A DNA stretch of 6,851 nt from an uncultured Eubacteriales bacterium (GCA_900553315.1 USCW01000088.1:1-6851), one strand, 5' to 3'. Shown: positions 1 to 6,188, counted from the first letter of the stretch. Program-made: numbers and translations. Notes: generated by a model not told the origin, from the sequence alone.

Positions 1-3
1 GGT

Positions 4-47
4 CTGGGGGAGAGGCGCTTCTCTCAGAGAAGCGGCCTCTCCCCCAG
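4..47. repeat. Long G/C-rich hairpin, left member of a tandem pair
   Basis: This is a near-perfect inverted repeat. Bases 4-15 (CTGGGGGAGAGG) pair with 36-47, C16 pairs with G34, and GCTTCTC 17-23 pairs with 27-33. There is a three-base loop and a single bulged G at 35, giving about 20 paired bases. Neither side has a T-run, so it is not a textbook Rho-independent terminator. It shares its apical motif, CTTCTCT/AGAGAAG, with the hairpin at 81-122. That suggests either a repeated palindromic element or two terminators in series beyond deoD. A gene entering from the left of the window could also end here. The structure is read directly from the sequence; the function is inferred. Confidence 0.6.
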
Positions 48-80
48 CGTCTCCCCAACATCGTCTCTCGGGGAGGGAGC

Positions 81-122
81 GCGAGGGAGGGGGCTTCTCT
101 TCAGAGAAGTCCCCTCCCTCGC
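81..122 (-). terminator. Strong hairpin downstream of deoD, probable terminator
   Basis: Bases 81-99 pair with 104-122 (GCGAGGGAGGGG opposite CCCCTCCCTCGC, then CTTCTC opposite GAGAAG). There is one G-T wobble (93/110) and a four-base loop, for about 19 base pairs. It starts 16 nt past the deoD stop codon in the direction of deoD transcription, which is the usual place for an intrinsic terminator. No U-tract follows on the minus strand, so it may act with the second hairpin at 4-47, stabilise the mRNA 3' end, or be a dispersed palindromic repeat. A smaller arm pair, CTCCCC 51-56 with GGGGAG 70-75, lies between the two large hairpins. Confidence 0.55.
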
Positions 123-138
123 AATCATCCATACATTT

Positions 139-846
139 TTACGCGATTTCCAGCGCAATCTCCATCATTTTAGTGAAGGTGTTTTGACGCTCTTCGGCGG
201 TCAGTTCTTCACCGGTCTTGGGGTTGTCGGAAATGGTGCAGAGACAGAGCGCGTTCTTGCCAGCCTTCGCCGCGTTCAGATAGAGCGCCGCAGCCTCCAT
301 CTCAACCGCCAGCACACCCAGTTGCTCCAGCGCCGCACCGTTGCCGGACTGGTCGTAGAAAATGTCGGAGGAATAAATGGGGCCCGGCACCGGTATCTGT
401 CCCACACGCTCACCAGCCTCCATGGCCGCCTTCAGCAGCGTCCAAGAACAGCAGGGCGCAACATTCCCCTGAAAACCATACTGCGCACCAAAATTCGAAT
501 TCGTGTAGCAGCTTACGCCCGCCACAATATCCCGCAGCTTCAGGCTCTGCGAAAGCATTCCCGCAGAACCAATGCGGATGATGTTCTCCACGCCGTAGAA
601 ATTGAACAGCTCATAGGAGTAAATGCCAATGGACGGCATACCCATACCGGAGGCCATGACAGACACCCGCTTGCCGTGATACGTGCCTGTGTAGCCCTGC
701 ACACCGCGCACATTGTTCACCAGCACAGGATTCTCCAAATAATGCTCCGCAATGAACTTCGCCCGCAGCGGATCGCCGGGCATCAGAACCGTCCGGGCAA
801 AGTCGCCCGCCTTTGCGCTGATATGAGGCGTAGGAATATTCGCCAT
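139..846 (-). CDS. deoD: Purine nucleoside phosphorylase, DeoD type
   Basis: This cytoplasmic salvage enzyme splits purine (deoxy)ribonucleosides with phosphate into free base and (deoxy)ribose-1-phosphate. The 235 residues match the roughly 239-residue bacterial DeoD, a hexameric family, over the whole length. Visible landmarks are PHI near the N terminus (His8, which in the family reaches into the neighbouring active site), the phosphate-binding MPGDPLRAK (Gly24, Arg28), NNVRG, IIRIGSAG, FY at 163-164, the nucleoside-binding VEMEAA (Glu182, Met183, Glu184) and SDN with Asp207 followed by Arg220, matching the catalytic Asp204/Arg217 pair of E. coli. The start is ATG at 846, with AGGGAG (855-860) eight bases upstream. 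A longer frame reaching 951 would overlap the acyltransferase gene, lacks family similarity in its first 35 residues and is rejected. The gene has its own likely promoter at 889-917 and hairpins beyond its stop. Confidence 0.96.
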   Translation of the reverse strand: MANIPTPHISAKAGDFARTVLMPGDPLRAKFIAEHYLENPVLVNNVRGVQGYTGTYHGKRVSVMASGMGMPSIGIYSYELFNFYGVENIIRIGSAGMLSQSLKLRDIVAGVSCYTNSNFGAQYGFQGNVAPCCSWTLLKAAMEAGERVGQIPVPGPIYSSDIFYDQSGNGAALEQLGVLAVEMEAAALYLNAAKAGKNALCLCTISDNPKTGEELTAEERQNTFTKMMEIALEIA

Positions 847-888
847 GAAAACCGCTCCCTTCGTTATAAATGCTTGTTCCTTGGATAT

Positions 889-917
889 ATTGTACACGAA
901 AAAATACCGTTTGTACA
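889..917 (-). promoter_or_regulatory. Probable sigma-A promoter of deoD with two TGTACA palindromes
   Basis: On the minus strand, TGTACA (912-917, -35, 4 of 6 consensus bases) lies 17 bp from TACAAT (889-894, -10, 5 of 6). Transcription should begin near 882 and give a leader of about 36 nt before the deoD ATG. The hexamer TGTACA, itself a palindrome, occurs at 912-917 and again at 891-896, overlapping the -35 and -10 elements and 21 bp apart. Each is preceded by TTTCG, so a repressor operator is possible. The promoter lies in the 79-nt gap after the acyltransferase gene, so deoD can be expressed apart from the upstream operon. Confidence 0.6.
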
Positions 918-925
918 GCGAAAGC

Positions 926-1576
926 TCAGCATTTTTCCGCCAACAGATCACGCAGCGTGAACATTTCCTGCTCCAAGCGATGCGTCTCCCGCGTCAGCTC
1001 TTCCGCATCCAAGCCGCCTTCCGTTTGCAGCAAGTAAATCGGCTCCCCTACCATGCAGCGGAAGCGCTTGCCAAAGACGTAATTGTACTCGCCGTTGTGG
1101 TAAATCGGGAGAATCGGCACCTTCGCCATGGAGGCCAGCGTTACTGCGCCCGGCTTAAAGGGCTGCATTTTCTTTTCAAAGTTGCACTTCCCCTCAGGGC
1201 ACATGTACACATGCTGCTTATCCTTCGTCAAAATTTTACGCCCTGTGCGCAGCCAGTCCAACGACACATGCTGCCGATCCACCGGGAAGCATCCCAACTG
1301 CCGCAGAAACCAGCCCAGCAGCTTTTTATCCATAAAATCCTTGGCGCTCATGCCGTGAATCATCTGTCCGGGAAACAGTGTAGCAATCACCGCACCGTCC
1401 ATTCCCCGCACATGATTGCTGATAATGAGCATTGGCACCTTCAGCGCCTCTTCCTTGGCCTTCGGCGTTGCATAATAGATTTTCGGACGGAACGCAATAC
1501 GGATCAGTCCCATTAAGATCCAGCGGATCAGGCAGTCAACGCACCGTTTCAGTCCGTTTCCTACTTTTTGCAGCAT
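926..1576 (-). CDS. PlsC-family 1-acylglycerol-3-phosphate (lysophospholipid) acyltransferase
   Basis: This 216-residue protein belongs to the membrane-associated glycerolipid acyltransferases, which move an acyl chain to lysophosphatidic acid or a related lysolipid to form phosphatidic acid. The catalytic HX4D motif is NHVRGMD (His55, Asp60). The later family blocks follow in order: FPVDR (97-101), PEG (127-129) and VPILPIY (153-159). A hydrophobic stretch at about 15-29 could anchor it to the inner face of the membrane. The usual EGTRS block reads EGKCN here, so acceptor preference may differ from classical PlsC and no symbol is given. The start is uncertain: GTG at 1582 overlaps the stop of the HAD gene in a GTGA, but ATG at 1576 has AAGG seven bases upstream and is preferred. 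The gene follows the HAD gene with almost no gap, so translation is probably coupled. Confidence 0.88.
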   Translation of the reverse strand: MLQKVGNGLKRCVDCLIRWILMGLIRIAFRPKIYYATPKAKEEALKVPMLIISNHVRGMDGAVIATLFPGQMIHGMSAKDFMDKKLLGWFLRQLGCFPVDRQHVSLDWLRTGRKILTKDKQHVYMCPEGKCNFEKKMQPFKPGAVTLASMAKVPILPIYHNGEYNYVFGKRFRCMVGEPIYLLQTEGGLDAEELTRETHRLEQEMFTLRDLLAEKC

Positions 1577-1578
1577 TT

Positions 1579-2412
1579 TCACGCCTTCAATACATATTTT
1601 TCAACGGCCGCCGCTACCCCGTACTCATCAAAACGCGTCGTGCGGTATTTTGCCGCCGCCAGCGCCCCGGGCGTAGCGTTCGCCATGGCCACTCCATAGC
1701 CCGCACAGGCCAGCATGGGAATATCATTATCGTTATCCCCCAGTGTCATGACCTCGCCCATGGGAATCCCCAAGCGCTGCGCCAGCTCCGCAACAGCCGT
1801 CCCTTTGTCAACGCCCGTAGGCATAATTTCAAGATTATTGATCCAGCTGCTGGAAATAGCCATGCCGGACACAGACGTATTCAGCTTCTCGCGCACCGTC
1901 TCCCGAATGCCCGTCATCGCCTGATCTACCGCCACGATTTTATTCACGCCGCGCTTAATCAGCTGGTCAAGTCCCTCTTTCCGCTGGCGTATAAATGTGC
2001 GGCCGCTGCGGCCCAGATGCGTGCCCCAGTCAATGCCCAAATGCTCATTGTCCGGGCGCTGGTAGTTCAGCACAATATCCTCGCCGCTGAAAACGCCATA
2101 AATCATCTGCGGATACTGATCGAGCACCGCCACCAGTTCCCACGCCGTTTGCTCCGGCATGGTGTGGTTCGCCACACATTGTCCAAGGGGACGATCCAGA
2201 CAGTACGCGCCGTTCAGCCCCATGATCGCCATATCCAAACCTGCGTCCAATGCAAAGTAGCTGGCATCCTCCGTGGTGCGCCCGCTGCAAATCGCCAGCT
2301 TTACACCGCGTGCCGCCGCCTGACGCAAGGCCTCCGCATTCCGCGCTGCAATTCCCTCCGAGGGGTGAATCAGCAGCGTGCCATCCATATCCATCGCAAT
2401 CAAGCGTATCAT
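1579..2412 (-). CDS. HAD superfamily phosphatase, Cof type
   Basis: This is a 277-residue cytoplasmic hydrolase of the Cof/YidA-like (IIB cap) branch of the haloacid dehalogenase superfamily. Such enzymes use Mg2+ to dephosphorylate sugar phosphates, pyridoxal phosphate, flavin mononucleotide or related metabolites, and the substrate cannot be read from the sequence. All four motifs are present: DMDGT with Asp8 (nucleophile) and Asp10; CSGR with Ser43; Lys203 in GVDKG; and GDNDND with Asp226 and Asp230 for metal binding. The GVDKG-to-GDxxND arrangement is typical of Cof proteins, and the cap domain lies between about residues 80 and 190. The length is normal and the gene intact. The ATG start at 2412 has GAGG eight bases upstream. 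It sits 19 nt behind the pseudouridine synthase gene and its TGA stop touches the start of the acyltransferase gene, so it is an internal operon member. Confidence 0.93.
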   Translation of the reverse strand: MIRLIAMDMDGTLLIHPSEGIAARNAEALRQAAARGVKLAICSGRTTEDASYFALDAGLDMAIMGLNGAYCLDRPLGQCVANHTMPEQTAWELVAVLDQYPQMIYGVFSGEDIVLNYQRPDNEHLGIDWGTHLGRSGRTFIRQRKEGLDQLIKRGVNKIVAVDQAMTGIRETVREKLNTSVSGMAISSSWINNLEIMPTGVDKGTAVAELAQRLGIPMGEVMTLGDNDNDIPMLACAGYGVAMANATPGALAAAKYRTTRFDEYGVAAAVEKYVLKA

Positions 2413-2431
2413 GCCAGCATCCTCACTTCGT

Positions 2432-3295
2432 TCAAAATGGGCAGGGTATCGTGAATGTCTTTCCCTCCAACGCCGGGAGCCTTCCGTCCGTATGCAGCGT
2501 CAGCCGCGTTGCGCAGAGCATCAGCCGCCGTGCCTTTTGTACGCGGTTGAAGGCACGGTCACCGTACACATCGTCGCCCAGCAGCGGATGCCCCAGCGAA
2601 GCCATATGCGCACGAATTTGATGTGTGCGCCCCGTAATCAGCTCCACCCTCACCCGGCTGACCGGGCCGCTTTCTAGCGTTTCATAAGCGGTCGCAATGG
2701 GCTTGCTTCCCGGCACCTCATGGTCAAAAATCGTGACCCGGGCCGCCGCCGCATCCTTTACCAGCCACGCACGGCAAAGAGCCATCGGTGGCTTCAAAAT
2801 GCCGCGTACCAAACAGGTATATTCCTTCTCCGGCAAACGGAGGCGGAAAGCCTCTTCCAGGATTTCCTGCGCCGCCGCATTCTTGGCGAACAGCAGCAGT
2901 CCGCTGGTCTGGTTGTCCAGCCGATGCACAGGCTGCGGCAGAAACGCATCCGCATCCTTTTCACGCATATACCGGGCCGCTAACTCTGTCAGCGTCGCAC
3001 CGCCGCCCGCATCCTCGGTCACAGAAATACCCGGACGCTTGTTGACCAGCAGTACGTCCGCGTCCTCATATACCACATCCAACACAGGTGTTTTTTCCAT
3101 CATATAAACCTGCGCAAGCTCGCCGCCCGCCACACGCACCTCCGGCTTCGCACGCTTGCCGTTCAGCTTCACATCCCGATGGACAAAAGCATCCCGAAGC
3201 GACCATGACGGAAGCTCCGGGAAAGTGCGCCGCAGAGCAGCGTCCAACCGCATCCCCGCCAGCGCAGTATCAATCGTTGCCTGATAGCACGCCAT
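2432..3295 (-). CDS. RluA-family RNA pseudouridine synthase with S4 domain
   Basis: This 287-residue enzyme converts specific uridines in ribosomal (or transfer) RNA to pseudouridine. An N-terminal S4-like RNA-binding domain spans about residues 14-65 (MRLDAALRR through VKLNGKRAK). The catalytic core follows, with HRLDNQTSG at 124-132 and the conserved catalytic Asp127, then the RluA-family block TGRTHQIRAH (221-230) and GHPLLGDDVYG (235-245). The architecture fits RluC/RluD-like proteins, but several paralogues usually coexist in Clostridia, so the exact target and symbol are left open. The start is ATG at 3295, which shares one base with the TAA of the upstream gene (TAATG). There is no strong Shine-Dalgarno site, which points to translational coupling. 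A TTG-initiated extension to 3328 is possible but has no ribosome site. Confidence 0.94.
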   Translation of the reverse strand: MACYQATIDTALAGMRLDAALRRTFPELPSWSLRDAFVHRDVKLNGKRAKPEVRVAGGELAQVYMMEKTPVLDVVYEDADVLLVNKRPGISVTEDAGGGATLTELAARYMREKDADAFLPQPVHRLDNQTSGLLLFAKNAAAQEILEEAFRLRLPEKEYTCLVRGILKPPMALCRAWLVKDAAAARVTIFDHEVPGSKPIATAYETLESGPVSRVRVELITGRTHQIRAHMASLGHPLLGDDVYGDRAFNRVQKARRLMLCATRLTLHTDGRLPALEGKTFTIPCPF

Positions 3296-4332
3296 TAGTG
3301 CATCACCGCCGATTTCATCAACGCCCAACGGGGAGTTTGCTGATAAATCAGCCTTACACCTTCCAACATGTCGGGCGTGGGCAGCACCGCCAACAGAGAA
3401 GACAGCACTTCATTCATTTCCGCCAGCGAGACCCCCTGTTTGGCAAGCATCCGTAGATCCTCCACGGCCTCCTCCTCGCTGATCTCCGGGCGAACCGCTC
3501 CCCGCAGAAGCCCCAGCATCATTTCACACAAAGGAATTTCCTCCGGGAAAGCGCCGCTGATAGCACCTGCCAATACGGTTTCGTTCATTTCAAAGGATAG
3601 ATCCTTGCACCGTACCGCACCGATGACACGCTCCGGCTCCGCCAGACCCGGATGCAACAGCACCATGGCACCCTGTTCATCATAAAAATAGTCATAGGAC
3701 GCACGCAGGAAACGCATGGCCAGCGTGGTTTGACGCGTGTCGCCGTCCAGCACATCACAGATCAAGTGATGCAGTGGTTGCTCAAAGTGCAGGAACCCGC
3801 TGATATAGAGCAGTCCCCGAATGGTCGCGTCATAGCGGAAGAGCCTCTCTCTCGTTTTTTCATGTGCAGGGCTTTCCATCGCCGTCAGCAGTGGCTCCCT
3901 TAACGCTTCCGGCAAGCAGAGAATGAAGCGATCATCCTCCTTGCGCAGATAGCACCACATCCGCGCCAGCAGCGATTCCGCCGCCGCAGCCTCCTCTACA
4001 TCCAGCAGCTCAGCCTCGCCGTCAAACAGGAGCATCCGCTCCACCAGCAGATGCTCCTCGACCGATAAAAGCGCCGCCTCCTGCGGGAGCTGGGCAAGGA
4101 CGCGCTGCTGCAAGCCCTCCGTGGTGTGCAGCTCCGTCAGGACGCCCTGCTCGCCCGCCTCGTAAGACGTTTCCCAGAGCTCCTCCACGCGCACATCGTC
4201 ACAGTCGGAAAACAAGCCGAAGCTCAGGCAGGCGGACAATCGCTTTTCGCAAGCCTCCAACTGTTGCAGCCGGAGGACGCTCATCGTCTTATCCGCCCAA
4301 TTCAGCGTTTGTACATTGCTTTCCCGTTGCAT
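3295..4332 (-). CDS. Conserved-looking hypothetical protein, unrecognised
   Basis: I do not recognise this 345-residue protein. It is predicted to be soluble and largely helical, with no signal peptide, no transmembrane segment and no Cys/His metal-binding cluster. It is rich in Leu, Glu and Ala. Denser segments that may mark conserved parts are an acidic helical stretch at about 84-130, FRYDATIRGLLYISGFLHFEQPLHH style sequence at about 165-190, and a C-terminal helical region at about 280-335 with many acidic residues (PEISEEEAVEDL). Coding quality is good: the frame is open throughout, codon use resembles its neighbours, and ATG 4332 has GGGAGG four bases upstream. A TTG-initiated extension to 4392 would run into ilvE and is rejected. 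It follows ilvE by 41 nt and overlaps the pseudouridine synthase gene by one base, so it is co-translated with an RNA-modification enzyme. A role near RNA or ribosomes would be a guess from context only. Confidence 0.8.
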   Translation of the reverse strand: MQRESNVQTLNWADKTMSVLRLQQLEACEKRLSACLSFGLFSDCDDVRVEELWETSYEAGEQGVLTELHTTEGLQQRVLAQLPQEAALLSVEEHLLVERMLLFDGEAELLDVEEAAAAESLLARMWCYLRKEDDRFILCLPEALREPLLTAMESPAHEKTRERLFRYDATIRGLLYISGFLHFEQPLHHLICDVLDGDTRQTTLAMRFLRASYDYFYDEQGAMVLLHPGLAEPERVIGAVRCKDLSFEMNETVLAGAISGAFPEEIPLCEMMLGLLRGAVRPEISEEEAVEDLRMLAKQGVSLAEMNEVLSSLLAVLPTPDMLEGVRLIYQQTPRWALMKSAVMH

Positions 4333-4336
4333 GTAG

Positions 4337-4342
4337 CCTCCC
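4337..4342 (-). promoter_or_regulatory. Ribosome binding site fixing the start of the hypothetical gene
   Basis: GGGAGG on the minus strand sits four bases before ATG 4332. It supports that start over the in-frame TTG at 4392, which would lie inside the end of ilvE. Confidence 0.7.
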
Positions 4343-4373
4343 GTCCGCCCCCGCAAGCACGGCGGCAAACCTT

Positions 4374-5444
4374 TTAGATTTTCATCACCCAATGATTTTC
4401 ATCCGGCAGACGACCATACTGAATGCCCGTCAGCGTATCATACAGCTTCTGCGCCACCGGGCCGATTTTTCCGCCGCCGATGGTCAGCCTCTCGCCATCC
4501 AAGCACAGCTCACCCACCGGCGAAATTACCGCCGCAGTACCCGTGCCGAAGGCCTCGGTCAGCTTGCCGCTCTTCGCATCCGCAAAGATGTCCGCAATAG
4601 CCAGCCGTTTTTCCTCCACCTCGTAGCCCAGTTGACGCGCCAGGGTGATAATGCTGTTGCGTGTGATACCCGGCAGGATGCTTCCGTTCAGCGCCGGCGT
4701 CATGATCTTGTTGCCGTAGGCGAACATCATGTTCATGGAGCCGACTTCTTCCACATACTTCTGCTCCACGCCATCCAGCCACAGCACCTGCGCGTAACCC
4801 TTCTTCTCGGCGATCTCGCCCGCCAGAATGCTGGCTGCGTAGTTTCCCGCACACTTAGTAAAGCCCACGCCGCCGCGCACCGCACGAACGTATTCGTCCT
4901 CTACATAGATGCCTACGGGCTTCAGGCCCTCGGCATAGTACGCGCCAACGGGCGACAAAATAATATAGAACAGATAGCTGTGCGAAGCATGAACGCCCAG
5001 ATGCGCATCCGTTGCAATCATGGTCGGGCGGATATACAAGCTGGTGCCATCCTGATGAGGCGTCCAATCACCATCGATCTCCAGCAGCTTCTTCAAACCA
5101 GCCAGTGCCAGCTCCTCGTCCAGCTTAGGCATACACAGACGCTCCGCGCTGCGGGACATACGAGCGAAATTCTCCGTGGGGCGGAACAGCTGCAAGCCGC
5201 CATCCGCACGGCGATAGCACTTCGTGCCTTCAAAAATGGCCTGTCCATAATGCAGCACCATGGCCGCAGGATCCAGCGCAAAGTCGCCGTAAGGCACCAC
5301 GCGGGGATTGATCCAGCCCTTACCGGTCTCATAATTCATCAGGAACATATGATCCGTAAAAATTCGGCCAAAGCCTAGCTTGCTCTCGTCCTGCGGCTTC
5401 TCCTTGCGGGTCTTGGCCAATGACACCTGAATTTCCTGCATCAT
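4374..5444 (-). CDS. ilvE: Branched-chain amino acid aminotransferase
   Basis: This PLP enzyme of fold type IV interconverts leucine, isoleucine and valine with their 2-oxo acids using glutamate/2-oxoglutarate. It performs the last step of branched-chain amino acid synthesis and the first step of breakdown. The 356 residues match the long form of the family, the type resembling mitochondrial BCAT. Landmarks (numbered from ATG 5444) are LHYGQAIFEGTKCYR (about 64-78), FRPTENFARMSRSAERL, the PLP lysine Lys197 in GFTKCAGNY, VLWLDG, EEVGSMNMMF, LPGITRNSI and the phosphate-binding GTGTA (300-304), with GIQYG near the end. A frame start at 5465 exists, but GGAGG at 5450-5454 lies inside that extension and is spaced five bases from ATG 5444 and eight from ATG 5441, so one of these is the real start. 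It is the first gene of the minus-strand operon, behind a consensus promoter. No other branched-chain pathway genes are in the window, so this copy stands apart from an ilv/leu cluster here. Confidence 0.96.
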   Translation of the reverse strand: MMQEIQVSLAKTRKEKPQDESKLGFGRIFTDHMFLMNYETGKGWINPRVVPYGDFALDPAAMVLHYGQAIFEGTKCYRRADGGLQLFRPTENFARMSRSAERLCMPKLDEELALAGLKKLLEIDGDWTPHQDGTSLYIRPTMIATDAHLGVHASHSYLFYIILSPVGAYYAEGLKPVGIYVEDEYVRAVRGGVGFTKCAGNYAASILAGEIAEKKGYAQVLWLDGVEQKYVEEVGSMNMMFAYGNKIMTPALNGSILPGITRNSIITLARQLGYEVEEKRLAIADIFADAKSGKLTEAFGTGTAAVISPVGELCLDGERLTIGGGKIGPVAQKLYDTLTGIQYGRLPDENHWVMKI

Positions 5445-5449
5445 ACATG

Positions 5450-5454
5450 CCTCC
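5450..5454 (-). promoter_or_regulatory. Ribosome binding site that decides the ilvE start
   Basis: GGAGG on the minus strand is spaced five bases from ATG 5444 and eight from ATG 5441. ATG 5465 lies upstream of this site and has only an adjacent AGG, so it is unlikely to be used. Confidence 0.75.
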
Positions 5455-5501
5455 AATACTTCCATCCTACAAGGGACATTCCTTCCTTTGTGACAGCTTC
5501 T

Positions 5502-5529
5502 ATTATAACGTGCATCTTTTCGCTGTCAA
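5502..5529 (-). promoter_or_regulatory. Consensus sigma-A promoter for the ilvE operon
   Basis: On the minus strand, a perfect TTGACA (5524-5529) is followed after 16 bp by a perfect TATAAT (5502-5507). The predicted start is near 5495, giving an untranslated leader of about 50 nt before ATG 5444. That is too short for a T-box or a peptide attenuator. A weak hairpin (ACAAGG 5469-5474 with CCTTTGT 5485-5491, one bulge) lies in the leader. Such a promoter suggests strong, constitutive expression unless a repressor binds nearby. Confidence 0.85.
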
Positions 5530-5580
5530 GTGTCCTAACCCGGCACAGTTGTTGGTATTTCGTGCTTTTTCTGGTTTTTC

Positions 5581-5604
5581 GGCGAACCTATGCAGCGATT
5601 CGCC
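5581..5604. repeat. Inverted repeat in the divergent intergenic region
   Basis: GGCGAA (5581-5586) and TTCGCC (5599-5604) form a dyad with a 12-base centre. It ends two bases before the -35 of the plus-strand promoter and lies about 50 bp upstream of the -35 of the ilvE promoter. The position would suit a regulator binding site, but six-base arms can occur by chance. Confidence 0.25.
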
Positions 5605-5606
5605 CC

Positions 5607-5636
5607 TTGACAGTATCCATAGGAAGGGCGCATAAT
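5607..5636 (+). promoter_or_regulatory. Probable sigma-A promoter for the GNAT-msrC operon
   Basis: A perfect TTGACA (5607-5612) is followed after 18 bp by CATAAT (5631-5636, 5 of 6 consensus bases). The predicted start at about 5643 places the ribosome site AAAGGAG (5644-5650) at the very 5' end of a leader of roughly 20 nt. It is divergent from the ilvE promoter, with the two -35 elements about 77 bp apart. Confidence 0.7.
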
Positions 5637-5661
5637 AGCCCGGAAAGGAGCGTGCACTCCC

Positions 5662-6168
5662 ATGGTACACTTTCGAGAAGCAACGGCGGAGGACGCAGGG
5701 CTTATCAGCCATATTTACGCCTCCAGCTGGCGCAAAAGCTATCGCGACCTGATCAGTGCGGACTATTTGGAGCGTCTGCCGGATGAATACTGGGTGCCCT
5801 CCATGCGCTCATGGCTAGACAGCGGACGGCTGGAAGCGCTGATGATTTATGAGGATAAGCAACCCATCGGATGTGCGTGCTATGGCCGTGGTCGGGATGA
5901 GGATCATGGCGATTGGGGCGAGATCGTTTCCATTTATCTGCTGCCTGAATGGATGGGCAAGGGTTACGGCAAGCAGCTTTTCGAGGAAACCATGCGCCGA
6001 TTGCAGACGCAGGGCTTCACCCGCTTCTATTTATGGATGATCCGCGGCAACGACCGTGCCGCAGGCTTCTATACCCGCCACGGCTTCAAGGTGACCGGCG
6101 ATACCGTTGAATACCATATAGGCGGGCAGGCTATTACCGATGTTCGCTATGTCCGCGTAGATAAATAA
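5662..6168 (+). CDS. GNAT family N-acetyltransferase
   Basis: This 168-residue cytoplasmic protein is a single GNAT domain, which transfers acetyl from acetyl-CoA to an amine on a small molecule or protein. Its substrate is unknown. The N-terminal helix has the SSWRKSYRDL pattern (21-30) seen in many stand-alone acetyltransferases. Motif A runs from about 87 to 108 (EIVSIYLLPEWMGKGYGKQL), with the acetyl-CoA pyrophosphate loop MGKGYGK at 98-104. Motif B contains Asn130, Ala133-Ala134, Tyr137 and HGFK (140-143), the usual N..A..FY...GF signature. The ATG at 5662 has AAAGGAG about 11 bases upstream, which is a long but workable spacing. The stop is followed after 20 nt by msrC on the same strand, so the two are probably co-transcribed. 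No fusion or truncation is seen. Confidence 0.92.
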   Translation: MVHFREATAEDAGLISHIYASSWRKSYRDLISADYLERLPDEYWVPSMRSWLDSGRLEALMIYEDKQPIGCACYGRGRDEDHGDWGEIVSIYLLPEWMGKGYGKQLFEETMRRLQTQGFTRFYLWMIRGNDRAAGFYTRHGFKVTGDTVEYHIGGQAITDVRYVRVDK

Positions 6169-6188
6169 TTTCCAAGGAGGCGTTCCCC

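Noticed and set aside
1..138. CRISPR repeats
   Set aside because: There are only two related palindromes of unequal sequence, with no regular spacers and no cas genes.
847..951. N-terminal extension of deoD to 951
   Set aside because: The added residues do not match the family, overlap the acyltransferase gene and cover the promoter; ATG 846 has a proper ribosome site.
184..960. Plus-strand open frame opposite deoD
   Set aside because: It is a shadow of deoD, with no ribosome site and no recognisable protein pattern.
1432..2454. Long plus-strand open frame (340 codons) opposite the HAD gene
   Set aside because: It is antisense to a gene with all four HAD motifs, its translation is rich in Arg/His/Gln with no family pattern, and it is a by-product of G+C-rich codon use.
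4392..5378. Long plus-strand open frame (328 codons) opposite ilvE
   Set aside because: It is the antisense shadow of a clear aminotransferase gene, with low-complexity composition and no start signal.
5445..5501. T-box riboswitch or leader-peptide attenuator before ilvE
   Set aside because: The leader is only about 50 nt, with no T-box core sequence and no terminator/antiterminator pair.
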